Assembly: GCA_018654575.1 (NCBI GenBank)
Contig: JABILI010000011.1
Location: 1 to 51,892 of the forward strand
Origin: Porticoccaceae bacterium
GTDB taxonomy: Bacteria; Pseudomonadota; Gammaproteobacteria; Pseudomonadales; Porticoccaceae
Length of the DNA stretch: 51,892 nt
Direction of reading: 5' to 3'
The translations under genes and the position numbers were made by a program. Below, piece by piece: positions 44,663 to 51,892 of this stretch; within the stretch, counting starts at the first letter, position 1, and each line of letters begins with the position of its first letter. The notes beneath the pieces are model-generated. The model saw nothing but the letters and a program-made list of their open reading frames with translations. It was not told the DNA's origin and searched no databases.

Positions 44663-46281
44663 TGCAGCAATATGACTACATAGTTATAGGTGCAGGCTCT
44701 GCTGGCTGCGTGGTGGCAGAACGTCTTTCTCAGGACCCCAACACGTCCGTGTTATTACTCGAAGTCGGAGGCAAAAATAACAGTGCGCTGCTGAGCATAC
44801 CTCTGGCTGCCGCTGCAATACTCAACAACCCGGCATTTAGCTGGTGCTATAACACCGAGCCAGAGCCCTACTTGAATAATCGCTCTATTAATTGGCCTCG
44901 AGGTAAAGTACTGGGCGGCTCAAGCTCTATAAATGGCATGATTTATATCCGCGGCCAGCGCCAAGATTACGATGGTTGGGCGGCGCAGGGAAACCAGGGC
45001 TGGAGCTTCGATGAGTTGTTACCCTATTTTATTCGCAATGAAAAAAATAGTCGGGGCGCCAGTAGTCATCACGGCGATAACGGACCTCAGTGGGTGGGTG
45101 AAATAGCCCATGAATTCGAAATGTCGGATCGGTTTATCGTTGCCGCAGAGGCAGCGGGAATTCCTGTCAATAACGACTTTAATGGACCCCAACAAGAAGG
45201 TGTTGGCTATTTTCAAGCCATGATCAAAGACGGGAGACGCCAGAGTTCTGCCACCGACTTCCTCCACCTGTGTAAGAAACGTAAAAACTTTACTATGATA
45301 ACCAAGGCCATGACCAACCAAATTCTCATCGAAAATGGTGTCGCTATTGGGGTTAGTTATAGTCGGGGCAAACAAACGCTTATAGCCAGATGTAGCAAAG
45401 AGGTTCTGTTGACTGCCGGAGCCATAAATTCTCCGCAACTGTTAGAGCTTTCCGGAATAGGTGATCGCGACCGATTACAGGCACTGGGTGTTGAACTCCA
45501 CCACCATTTACCCGGGGTAGGTGAAAATTTGCAAGATCATCTAACTAGTAATGTTTGCCAGAGCATGACGAAAGGCAAGACCTTCTACGATGAAATGCGA
45601 CCCCTATCATTTATCAAAAATATTGTCCGCTACTTCGGTAGCCGTAGTGGTTTGCTAGCGTTACCAGCCGCCCAGGTTGGCGTATTTATGAAGACCTCCG
45701 ATAACCTTCCAACTCCCAACGCGCAGATTCACTTTGCCGCTGCCGCTGGCACTTACAATAATAAAGGCGATATGGTGCCAACTCCGGGCGTCACCGCCTC
45801 TGTGTGTCTGCTACGCCCTACCAGCCGAGGATCTGTGCACTGCCAAACAACAAACCCTTTGGATCATCCGGAAATTCGAGCGAATTATTTGCAAACAGAA
45901 GAGGATGTTGCCGATATGCTCTCGGCCCTCAAGAAGACTCGGCAGATATTTGCTACTCCGCTGCTCGATGAATTTGGCTGTACTGAAGAAACCCCCGGAG
46001 CTCACTTACAGTCAGATGAACAATTAATCGAATACCTCAGACAGTACTCCGTCTCGGTTTATCATCCAGTGGGTACCTGTAAAATGGGTGCTGATCCTAT
46101 GGCTGTTGTGGATGATCGTCTGCGCGTACACGGCATAGCTAATCTGCGGGTAAGTGACGCCTCCATTATGCCCAATTTAATCTCCGGCAATACCCACAGC
46201 TGCTGCGTGGTGATTGGTGATAAATGTGCCGATATGGTAATCCAGGACCAACTCCTAAAGAAACGGCAGGAAGTGTCATGA
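44662..46281 (+). CDS. GMC-family alcohol oxidoreductase
   Basis: A 539-residue FAD enzyme from ATG 44662; longer upstream readings overlap the previous gene without similarity. The FAD loop is GAGSAGCVVAERLS near residue 10; GKVLGGSSSINGMIYIRG and GAINSPQLLELSGIG are standard GMC signatures. C-terminal catalytic region: YHPVGTCKMG and SGNTHSCC, giving a His-His pair rather than the His-Asn of the second GMC in this window. It oxidises an alcohol to an aldehyde or ketone, with quinone or oxygen as acceptor. It is coupled to DUF3604 (TAATG) and to the aldehyde dehydrogenase (ATGA), which would take its product. Confidence 0.9.
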   Translation: MQQYDYIVIGAGSAGCVVAERLSQDPNTSVLLLEVGGKNNSALLSIPLAAAAILNNPAFSWCYNTEPEPYLNNRSINWPRGKVLGGSSSINGMIYIRGQRQDYDGWAAQGNQGWSFDELLPYFIRNEKNSRGASSHHGDNGPQWVGEIAHEFEMSDRFIVAAEAAGIPVNNDFNGPQQEGVGYFQAMIKDGRRQSSATDFLHLCKKRKNFTMITKAMTNQILIENGVAIGVSYSRGKQTLIARCSKEVLLTAGAINSPQLLELSGIGDRDRLQALGVELHHHLPGVGENLQDHLTSNVCQSMTKGKTFYDEMRPLSFIKNIVRYFGSRSGLLALPAAQVGVFMKTSDNLPTPNAQIHFAAAAGTYNNKGDMVPTPGVTASVCLLRPTSRGSVHCQTTNPLDHPEIRANYLQTEEDVADMLSALKKTRQIFATPLLDEFGCTEETPGAHLQSDEQLIEYLRQYSVSVYHPVGTCKMGADPMAVVDDRLRVHGIANLRVSDASIMPNLISGNTHSCCVVIGDKCADMVIQDQLLKKRQEVS

Positions 46282-47702
46282 CGAATAAGCAACTCACGCG
46301 TATTCTTGAACAGCAACGACAGGCATTTTTGGGGGAGGCCCATGTTAGTCTTTCCACCCGTTTAAATCGCCTTGATCGCTGTATTGCCCTGTTGATCGAC
46401 AATCAGGACGCCATCTGCACGGCCGTGAACTTAGATTTTGGTGGTCGTAGCCATATAGTCACACAGATGTCTGACCTTTTAACCTCAGTCAATGAATTAA
46501 AACACGTCAAGAAGAACCTTAAGAAATGGATGCGGGCCGAAAAGCGAAAAGCCCCCTTCCCAATGAATTTAATCGGTGGGCGTTCGCTTATTCACTATCA
46601 GCCCAAAGGTGTGGTCGGTATTATGAGCCCATGGAATGTGCCCATTAATGTGATATTCAGCCCCCTGGCAGATGCTTTAGGCGCAGGTAACCGAGCCATG
46701 ATCAAGCCATCGGAATATACCCCCGCTACGGCCAACCTGATGACTAAGTTATTTAACCTCTATTTTGACCTTACTGAAGTGGCAGTATGCAATGGGGATG
46801 CCGCGCTAGGCGCAGCCTTTAGTGCCCTACCCCTAGACCATCTAGTGTTTACCGGGTCCACCGAGGTAGGCAAGCTAGTGATGCGAGCTGCGGCCAAAAA
46901 CCTCACCCCAGTAACCCTGGAACTCGGGGGGAAATCTCCGGTGATTATCTCCAATTCAGCAGATCTTCAAGATGCCGTCGAAAAACTGGTGGCTGGCAAG
47001 ACCATGAATGCAGGACAGATATGTATCAGTGCCGATTACTGCTATGTGCCCGAGTCACAACTGGCTGAGTTTATTGAACTGACTACCGCCACTTACCAGC
47101 AGTATTTCCCTGGTTGTGTAGACAACCCAGACTACGTCTCAATAATTAATCAGCGGCATTTCGAGAGGCTCAAAAATTATCTCAGCGACGCCGAATATCA
47201 TAACGCTAATGTTATTAACCTGGGCAACGCCACAGAGGATTGGCAAACATCTGACAGCCAAAAAATACCTCTGCATCTAGTGATTAATCCAACCGACGAT
47301 ATGCTAGTGATGCAGGAAGAGATATTTGGACCTGTGCTGTGCGTACTCACCTACACAGATATTACCCAGTGTATTGACGCTATTAATAGGCGCCCAAGGC
47401 CTCTGGCTCTGTACTATTTTGGGAAAGACCGTGCCGAACAGCAGTTCGTGATAGAACAGACTACCTCAGGTAATATCACCATCAATGATATAGCCGTTCA
47501 CTTTGCCTGCGACGACATTCCCTTTGGCGGCATAGGGGACAGTGGCATGGGGTCCCTCCACGGTCATGCCGGGTTTAAAACCTTTAGTCATAGTAAAGGG
47601 GTGTTTAAACAGGGAGGAATCAATCTCGCTAAGGCCGCAGGAACCTTGCCACCGTTTAGCGGCAAGGCGAAAAAAATGATTGCTGGCTTACTGAAAAAAT
47701 AA
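46278..47702 (+). CDS. Aldehyde dehydrogenase (coniferyl aldehyde dehydrogenase-like)
   Basis: A 474-residue ALDH from ATG 46278, overlapping the GMC stop by four bases, with AGGA upstream. Catalytic residues are E215 (LELGGKSPVI) and C249 (NAGQICISADYCYVP); GSTEVGKLVMRAAA binds NAD. The size and class-3-like layout match coniferyl aldehyde dehydrogenases, which in practice oxidise many aliphatic and aromatic aldehydes. The unit DUF3604-GMC-ALDH suggests alcohol to aldehyde to acid. It is the last intact gene before a region of decay. Confidence 0.9.
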   Translation: MTNKQLTRILEQQRQAFLGEAHVSLSTRLNRLDRCIALLIDNQDAICTAVNLDFGGRSHIVTQMSDLLTSVNELKHVKKNLKKWMRAEKRKAPFPMNLIGGRSLIHYQPKGVVGIMSPWNVPINVIFSPLADALGAGNRAMIKPSEYTPATANLMTKLFNLYFDLTEVAVCNGDAALGAAFSALPLDHLVFTGSTEVGKLVMRAAAKNLTPVTLELGGKSPVIISNSADLQDAVEKLVAGKTMNAGQICISADYCYVPESQLAEFIELTTATYQQYFPGCVDNPDYVSIINQRHFERLKNYLSDAEYHNANVINLGNATEDWQTSDSQKIPLHLVINPTDDMLVMQEEIFGPVLCVLTYTDITQCIDAINRRPRPLALYYFGKDRAEQQFVIEQTTSGNITINDIAVHFACDDIPFGGIGDSGMGSLHGHAGFKTFSHSKGVFKQGGINLAKAAGTLPPFSGKAKKMIAGLLKK

Positions 47703-47739
47703 CGCCTTAACCAGGCTTGCTGATCCTGAGCTGCCAGAT

Positions 47740-47885
47740 ATAAAAACGTCGACAGCTAGCTTTAAGGTGGCACCAGAGACGTAGGTTAATAGATAGCGAC
47801 GGGCTTCAGCTATATCCGTCGACTGCACCATACTCTTAAGCGGCAGTATGTCCGACACTTTTGAAAAGCCCTCAGGAGGGCCATC
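47740..47885 (-). pseudogene. Decayed C-terminal fragment of an SDR gene
   Basis: Read on the minus strand, this encodes GPPEGFSKVSDILPLKSMVQ, then TDIAEARRYL, TYVSGATL, clearly matching the intact SDR at 48239 (GGPEGFAKVANMLPLKRMAE, DIADACLYLS, YVSGATLEVDGG). Four residues are missing and the DGG end is lost. There is no start; the upstream frame meets a stop near 47930. It is a relic of a second SDR copy. Confidence 0.8.
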
Positions 47886-48037
47886 ACCAACCGTTTCATC
47901 TATCGACGAAAGCCAAAATTGTACAGGTTACTTGGCTGGCGGAATTTTGTATGTCATACGCAATATAAACTCACGTAAAAAATACGGCAAGAAATGATAT
48001 ATTTTAGTTACTAGGCACTCACTCAGCGAGCCAATAA
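47886..48037. other. Non-coding scar between two gene relics
   Basis: I see no gene, repeat or hairpin in this stretch. It probably derives from the interior of the decayed genes on each side, but no similarity can be read. Confidence 0.3.
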
Positions 48038-48259
48038 GATAGCGTTTATTATGAGGCTCTAGATGAAAATTATTTTAGCCCAGCAGAACAGGTGATTATT
48101 GCGCTAGGGGACAAGGCCAACCGATCATTGTTCAACAGAATACAAACCACAGGCATTCCCGTTGTGCAGATCGGCGACTGTCGAGACGTAGGCTATATTC
48201 ATGGAGCTATTGCTGACGCGCGAGCTGCAGTAATAAAACTAAACCAAGGTATCAGCTAA
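48038..48259 (+). pseudogene. Decayed C-terminal tail of a second FadH/OYE-type gene
   Basis: The plus frame reads AEQVIIALGDKANRSLFNRI, then TGIPVVQIGDCRDVGYIHGA, IADARAAVIKL and a TAA at 48257. This parallels the end of the intact reductase at 40402 (QVIIAMGAEENLSLYEQIG, VIGDCAEVGYIHGAIQTARE). An in-frame stop at 48035 precedes it and there is no start or ribosome site. The final 21 bases overlap the 3' end of the SDR on the other strand. Confidence 0.82.
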
Positions 48260-49006
48260 ATGGAGAAATACTGGGACTTCGCCGCCGCCGTCAACCTCTA
48301 GAGTCGCGCCAGAAACATAGGCGGCCTGTTGTGAGGAGAGATAAAGGCAGGCATCGGCAATATCTGATGGCTCAGCCATACGCTTGAGCGGCAGCATGTT
48401 GGCCACTTTCGCAAAGCCCTCAGGACCTCCGTAATGGGCAACGCCCGCATCGTGATGTACTAAGCCAACAATAATGGCGTTAACTCTTACCGTGGGCCCC
48501 CACTCCTGCGCCAATGATTTGGTAGCACTTAGCAACCCAGCTTTGGCCGCTCCATAAGCAACAGTCCCTGGTGAGGGTCTCGCGCCACTAACGCTGGCAA
48601 TATTAATGATATTGGCGCAACTATTGTCTATAGACATAACCTGATAGGCCATTTGCGAAAGTATCAGGGGAGCCACCAAATTTAATTGAATGATCTTATC
48701 AGTAATGCTTGGGCTTGCAGTAGCAGACTCTATGGGTGGGCTGCCACCCGCATTATTAACCAGAATATCCAGACGCTGGGTTTGTGCCATGCATTGATCT
48801 ATGACCTGTTGGGCCTGACTTGGATCACGAATATCTGCTTGCACAAAGATGGCACTTTGCCCATCAATCGCAACCGGCTGTGAAGGCTGTCGACGACCGC
48901 AAATAATGACATTGGCGCCAGCTCTTAAATAAGCCTCAGAAATTGCACGCCCTATATGGCCTGCACCCCCGGTGACGATTACCGATTTTCCCTTATAGTC
49001 ACTCAT
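48239..49006 (-). CDS. SDR family oxidoreductase
   Basis: 255 residues from ATG 49006, preferred to an earlier start at 49084 that adds a cysteine-rich, non-family lead. Cofactor loop TGGAGHIGRAISEA, NNAGGSPP, catalytic region IASVSGARPSPGT and Y-G-A-A-K (VAYGAAKAGLLSA). After the usual VDGGGEVPVF it carries a short extra tail that overlaps the OYE relic. A substrate is not readable. It is divergent from the MaoC gene, with a long hairpin between them. Confidence 0.85.
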   Translation of the reverse strand: MSDYKGKSVIVTGGAGHIGRAISEAYLRAGANVIICGRRQPSQPVAIDGQSAIFVQADIRDPSQAQQVIDQCMAQTQRLDILVNNAGGSPPIESATASPSITDKIIQLNLVAPLILSQMAYQVMSIDNSCANIINIASVSGARPSPGTVAYGAAKAGLLSATKSLAQEWGPTVRVNAIIVGLVHHDAGVAHYGGPEGFAKVANMLPLKRMAEPSDIADACLYLSSQQAAYVSGATLEVDGGGEVPVFLHLADTLV

Positions 49007-49110
49007 ATTGAACGTCTCAATCAATGCACTATTATCTAGACCCTGAGCCCAGCGCACAGGATGGCTTGAATAATAGCATTGCAACTCTCCAAACCATTAC
49101 TGCATACGGA

Positions 49111-49157
49111 CTAGCTTAGAGATAAACTGAACCCTAAGGGCTTTATCTCTAGGCTAG
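49111..49157. promoter_or_regulatory. Long imperfect hairpin between divergent SDR and MaoC genes
   Basis: CTAGCTTAGAGATAAA (49111-49126) pairs with TTTATCTCTAGGCTAG (49142-49157): 16 pairs with one G-T. The 15-base loop itself contains CCC-TAA-GGG. No T-run follows. Its position 65 bases before MaoC and 105 before the SDR suits a shared operator or a small mobile-repeat relic. Confidence 0.55.
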
Positions 49158-49221
49158 TAATGATAGCATTTACCTTTAAGTAAAATAAGCCAACCCACAT
49201 TTTAACGCAGAAGGGATACCC

Positions 49222-49680
49222 ATGAGTGCCACAGTGTTTAACCATCCAAGAGACTTACTAGAGGCTACAGGGACCCTTTTGGGACCTACAGACTATATTA
49301 CGATAGATCAGCAACGAATCAACCTGTTTGCCGAAGCGACTGGAGACCACCAATGGATCCATGTAGACCCGGAACGGGCCGCAAAGAGTGATTTTGGCGC
49401 CACCATTGCTCACGGTTATCTAACCCTGTCGCTGGCAAGCTTTTTCCTTCCTCAGATGATGCAAATCGACAATGTCACTATGGGTATTAACTATGGCACC
49501 AACAATGTGCGTTTCCCCTCCGTCGTAAGGGTTAATTCAAGGCTTAGGGGACGGGGGGAGATCATTCAGGTCGACGAAGCTAAGGGCGGCATTCGCTCAG
49601 TTGTTCGTATCACCATTGAACTAGAGGGCAGTGATCGTCCGGCCTGTGTATTGGAGACGATCAGTCTTTCTTACAGTTAA
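49222..49680 (+). CDS. MaoC-like dehydratase (single hot-dog domain)
   Basis: A 152-residue hot-dog protein with the hydratase-2 motif FAEATGDHQWIHVDPERA, containing the catalytic Asp and His, followed by IAHGYLTLSL. It hydrates enoyl-CoA with R specificity or dehydrates the reverse way. The ribosome site AGAAGGGA is well placed. It is a single gene, convergent with the amidohydrolase-like gene 32 bases downstream. Length and motifs are typical of the small MaoC group, including Mycobacterium NodN-like members. Confidence 0.87.
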   Translation: MSATVFNHPRDLLEATGTLLGPTDYITIDQQRINLFAEATGDHQWIHVDPERAAKSDFGATIAHGYLTLSLASFFLPQMMQIDNVTMGINYGTNNVRFPSVVRVNSRLRGRGEIIQVDEAKGGIRSVVRITIELEGSDRPACVLETISLSYS

Positions 49681-49712
49681 TTTACTTGGCAGCGTTTAGT
49701 TTTAACCTCTAA

Positions 49713-50582
49713 TTATAATTTAAACACACGCTTCGCGTTTTCACGCAGAAACTTGGGCCATACCTCGCCTCTAAAGGGCACATTAACCATGTCTGAAAAA
49801 ATACGCTCAAGAGACAAGCCCATAGGGAAATAACCGGCATACATTATTTTGTCTGCGCCTCGAGTATTGGCAAATTTCACGATATTCTCGGGGTAGTGCT
49901 TAGGTGCGAAAGCACTGGTCATATAATACAGATTAGGATACTTCAACATTAGTTTCCAGGCTAGTTCAGTCCATGGCTCGCCGCCATGACGCATCACCAC
50001 TTTAAGCTCTGGGAAAAACCAGCATATCTCGTCTAGGTGTTCTACTTTTTGAGGCTCCATAGGAATACGCGGGCCCGGCACCCCGACACAGGGACAAAAG
50101 GGAATATCTAGGTCGACACAGGTCACAAAAATCGGGTACCAACGCTTGTCGCTGAGAGACACCTGAGGGCAGAGGCCCGAAGGAAAGGCAGTTACCGCTT
50201 TAATATCGTACTTCTCTTTAAGGCGGCGGATTTTGCGCACCTCTTCCATTCCATTGTTAGGGTTGCAGTCATAACAACCAAAGAAACGATCTGGATGTTT
50301 TAGCACCGCTTCGTTTTGAGACTCATACTTGTCTTCGTCAACGCCCACCATCGCTTGGGCAATACCAAATTCGTCCATTTTTTCAATGGTGTAGGCCAGA
50401 TAGTCGTCTTGCAGGCCCGTATTAGGAATATCCTTGAACATATACTGAGCAGGCATCTTGAACATCTGCCGACTCTCTTCATCCATTAATAATGGCTTTA
50501 TGAAGTCGTAATAGTCAGAGGTTTCTTGATTCGGTACCGCCAACATTAAGTCGATGATTCCAATATTCTCAGGCATAGCCAT
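49713..50582 (-). CDS. Amidohydrolase-fold protein lacking the usual metal ligands
   Basis: About 289 residues from ATG 50582 (ATG 50576 also possible; a TTG at 50648 would add an unlikely lead). The overall pattern is amidohydrolase-2: TIEKMDEFGIAQAMVGVDED, FGCYDCNPNNG, VMRHGGEPWTELAWKLM, and ADKIMYAGYFPMGLSLERIF. But the N-terminal H-x-H is replaced by IIDLMLAVP, and the late GSD-P aspartate position reads AGYFP. I recall a mycobacterial subfamily with the same start, so this looks like a natural variant and not a broken gene. The function is unknown. It is preceded by operator site 3, shared with the acyl-CoA ligase and dehydrogenase genes. Confidence 0.83.
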   Translation of the reverse strand: MAMPENIGIIDLMLAVPNQETSDYYDFIKPLLMDEESRQMFKMPAQYMFKDIPNTGLQDDYLAYTIEKMDEFGIAQAMVGVDEDKYESQNEAVLKHPDRFFGCYDCNPNNGMEEVRKIRRLKEKYDIKAVTAFPSGLCPQVSLSDKRWYPIFVTCVDLDIPFCPCVGVPGPRIPMEPQKVEHLDEICWFFPELKVVMRHGGEPWTELAWKLMLKYPNLYYMTSAFAPKHYPENIVKFANTRGADKIMYAGYFPMGLSLERIFSDMVNVPFRGEVWPKFLRENAKRVFKL

Positions 50583-50681
50583 AGCTTTAAATTTCCCGTG
50601 TTGATGGCATCTATAGATACCAAACCAATGTAGTTTACCACTGCACAATAGTTGTAGTGTCAGCGGCTATTAATTCAATTA

Positions 50682-50705
50682 AAAACATTTGTATAGCAAT
50701 GTTTT
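50682..50705. promoter_or_regulatory. Inverted-repeat operator AAAACATT-N8-AATGTTTT (site 3)
   Basis: Arms 50682-50689 and 50698-50705 with an 8-base spacer, 100 bases before the amidohydrolase-like ATG and 45 bases after the GMC stop (both on the minus strand). Arms and spacing are identical to sites 1 and 2, about 30 kb away. Confidence 0.75.
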
Positions 50706-50749
50706 ATTATACCTCAAAAAATGCCGATCCAAACCCTTTTATTAGAGAT

Positions 50750-51892
50750 CTATTTTATTCCCAAAATTAGGTCTGCGCCCTTTTCTGCAATCATAATAGT
50801 CGCTGCATTGGTATTGCCGGAAATAAGTGTTGGCATTATAGATGCATCCACCACCCTAAGATTTGACACTCCATGCACGCGGAGTCTGTCATCAACTACG
50901 GCCTGTTCATCATTGCCCATTTTGCAAGTGCCCACAGGGTGAAAAGCTGTGGTGCCATGCTTTTTAATATAAGCCAAAATATCTTCATCGCTTTCCACCG
51001 CGACACCTGGTCGCAATTCTTGGCCTATAACGGTAGCCAATGGCGCACTCGCGAATATATCTCGTAGCCTTTTAACCCCAGCAATCAGTGCTATACGATC
51101 ATTTCCAGTGGCCAAATAATTAGCATCAATAAGCGGTGGCTCAGCACAGTCATTACTTGTTATTTTTACGCTTCCTCGACTTTCAGGTCGCGTCAAATAA
51201 GCAATACTAGTCACCCCTGGCAAGTCATCAAGCGTGGAGTTATTGTCTATATCTCGATCACCACTAATCCGAGTGAAATGCATCTGTAAATCTGGACGAT
51301 CCAGGCTTGGATTTGAACAAAAGAAACCCCCTACCTCTGCCGCCGGAAAATTTAAAATACCCTCCCCTTTGGTAAGATAAAGATAAAGGTTATAGACTAA
51401 ACGATGAGGCTTAAGTTCTGCATTCAGACCCAAGGGCGCCCTAATATGATTCGCAACAACAGCCCCTACATGATCCTGCAGATTTTCACCCACGCCAGGC
51501 AAGTCAACCACTGCAGTTATGCCATGGCGATCCAACAAAGCCTTATTACCAATGCCAGACAACTGCAGTAACTGGGGAGAATTAATCGCTCCAGCAGAGA
51601 CAATAACCTCACGTCGAGCCAAGATATTAGACGCCTTGCCTTTACATACAACCTCAACCCCCACCGCGGCCTTACCCTCAAATAACACGCGATTAACTAG
51701 GCTATGTTTCATAATTGTGAGGTTATTACGCGACCGAATAGGCCTTAAAAAAGCACCGGCAGTGCTGTGGCGGCGCCCTTTTTTAACAGTAACGTCGAAG
51801 TAAGCCGCACCTTTTTGATTACCACGATTTAAATCGTCTACCGTTGCTATGCCTTGATCTACACAGGCTTTTAAATACATATCGCAGATTGC
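50750..51892 (-). CDS. GMC-family alcohol oxidoreductase, C-terminal part (truncated by window edge)
   Basis: The frame is open to the window edge, giving about 380 residues of a protein usually near 540; the FAD-binding N-terminus lies outside. Visible: KGAAYFDVTVKKGRRHSTAG, VSAGAINSPQLLQLSGIG, LPGVGENLQDHVG, and the catalytic end FHPVGTCKMG, then DASIMPTLISGNTNAATIMI (His-Asn pair). It is clearly different from the GMC at 44662. Its product gene neighbour is the amidohydrolase-like gene, 168 bases downstream in the same direction, with operator site 3 in between. Confidence 0.9.
   Translation of the reverse strand, partial: AICDMYLKACVDQGIATVDDLNRGNQKGAAYFDVTVKKGRRHSTAGAFLRPIRSRNNLTIMKHSLVNRVLFEGKAAVGVEVVCKGKASNILARREVIVSAGAINSPQLLQLSGIGNKALLDRHGITAVVDLPGVGENLQDHVGAVVANHIRAPLGLNAELKPHRLVYNLYLYLTKGEGILNFPAAEVGGFFCSNPSLDRPDLQMHFTRISGDRDIDNNSTLDDLPGVTSIAYLTRPESRGSVKITSNDCAEPPLIDANYLATGNDRIALIAGVKRLRDIFASAPLATVIGQELRPGVAVESDEDILAYIKKHGTTAFHPVGTCKMGNDEQAVVDDRLRVHGVSNLRVVDASIMPTLISGNTNAATIMIAEKGADLILGIK

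Noticed and set aside
48038-48259. A functional small gene at the OYE-like tail
   Set aside because: No start codon with ribosome site, an in-frame stop just upstream, and clear similarity to the C-terminal end of a much longer enzyme.

Overview
This 51.9 kb stretch of chromosome looks like a marine-type gammaproteobacterium of the Pseudomonadales/Cellvibrionales sort. That placement is inference, from the large NAD-glutamate dehydrogenase, the MoxR/Bat operon, the DUF4212 + sodium symporter pair, the dominance of lipid and steroid-type oxidation genes, and base composition that looks mid-40s % GC by eye. No tRNA, rRNA, CRISPR array, insertion sequence or prophage gene was seen.

Layout. 1-2636 (-): the N-terminal half of a large NAD-glutamate dehydrogenase. 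2887-9884 (+): a tight MoxR-DUF58-DUF4381-BatA-BatB/C-BatD operon (membrane/periplasmic stress type). 9920-11976 (+): a two-component sodium:solute symporter, closed by a good bidirectional terminator. 12049-15090: a KshA-type Rieske oxygenase divergent from an unusual fusion of two rubredoxins with a rubredoxin reductase. 15145-25682: a CoA-thioester block (EchA20-like crotonase, IpdC-like flavoprotein, alpha-methylacyl-CoA racemase on -; acyl-CoA ligase, TetR, two acyl-CoA dehydrogenases, SDR, DUF1254 protein on +). 25679-31304: a second Rieske oxygenase, SDRs, a TetR regulator and a cytochrome P450. 31323-38235: crotonase, nitroreductase, sulfatase, a 3-alpha-hydroxysteroid-dehydrogenase-like SDR and a TonB-dependent receptor. 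38682-47702: AraC regulator, a small membrane protein, an Old Yellow Enzyme/FadH-type reductase, and a translationally coupled DUF3604-GMC-aldehyde dehydrogenase trio. 47703-51892: decayed gene tails, an SDR, MaoC hydratase, an amidohydrolase-fold protein without its metal ligands, and a truncated second GMC oxidoreductase.

How it fits together. Several proteins resemble enzymes known from steroid breakdown: EchA20 (ring D opening), IpdC (C/D-ring stage), alpha-methylacyl-CoA racemase with its full catalytic triad, paired acyl-CoA dehydrogenases, KshA-like Rieske oxygenases and a 3-alpha-HSD. The simplest reading is uptake through the TonB receptor (perhaps after desulfation), oxidation of the nucleus and side chain by Rieske/P450/SDR enzymes, then CoA activation and beta-oxidation. 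Ring A/B genes (KstD, HsaACD) and IpdAB are not in the window, so the substrate (sterol, bile acid, triterpenoid or other cyclic lipid) stays open.

Most notable signals: (i) an identical-architecture inverted repeat, AAAACATT-N8-AATGTTTT, occurs three times, in front of the acyl-CoA ligase, the first acyl-CoA dehydrogenase and, 30 kb away, the amidohydrolase-like gene, which points to a local TetR regulon; (ii) the double rubredoxin-reductase fusion facing a Rieske oxygenase suggests a non-standard electron chain; (iii) remnants of a second FadH-type gene and a second SDR record duplication and decay at 47.7-48.3 kb.
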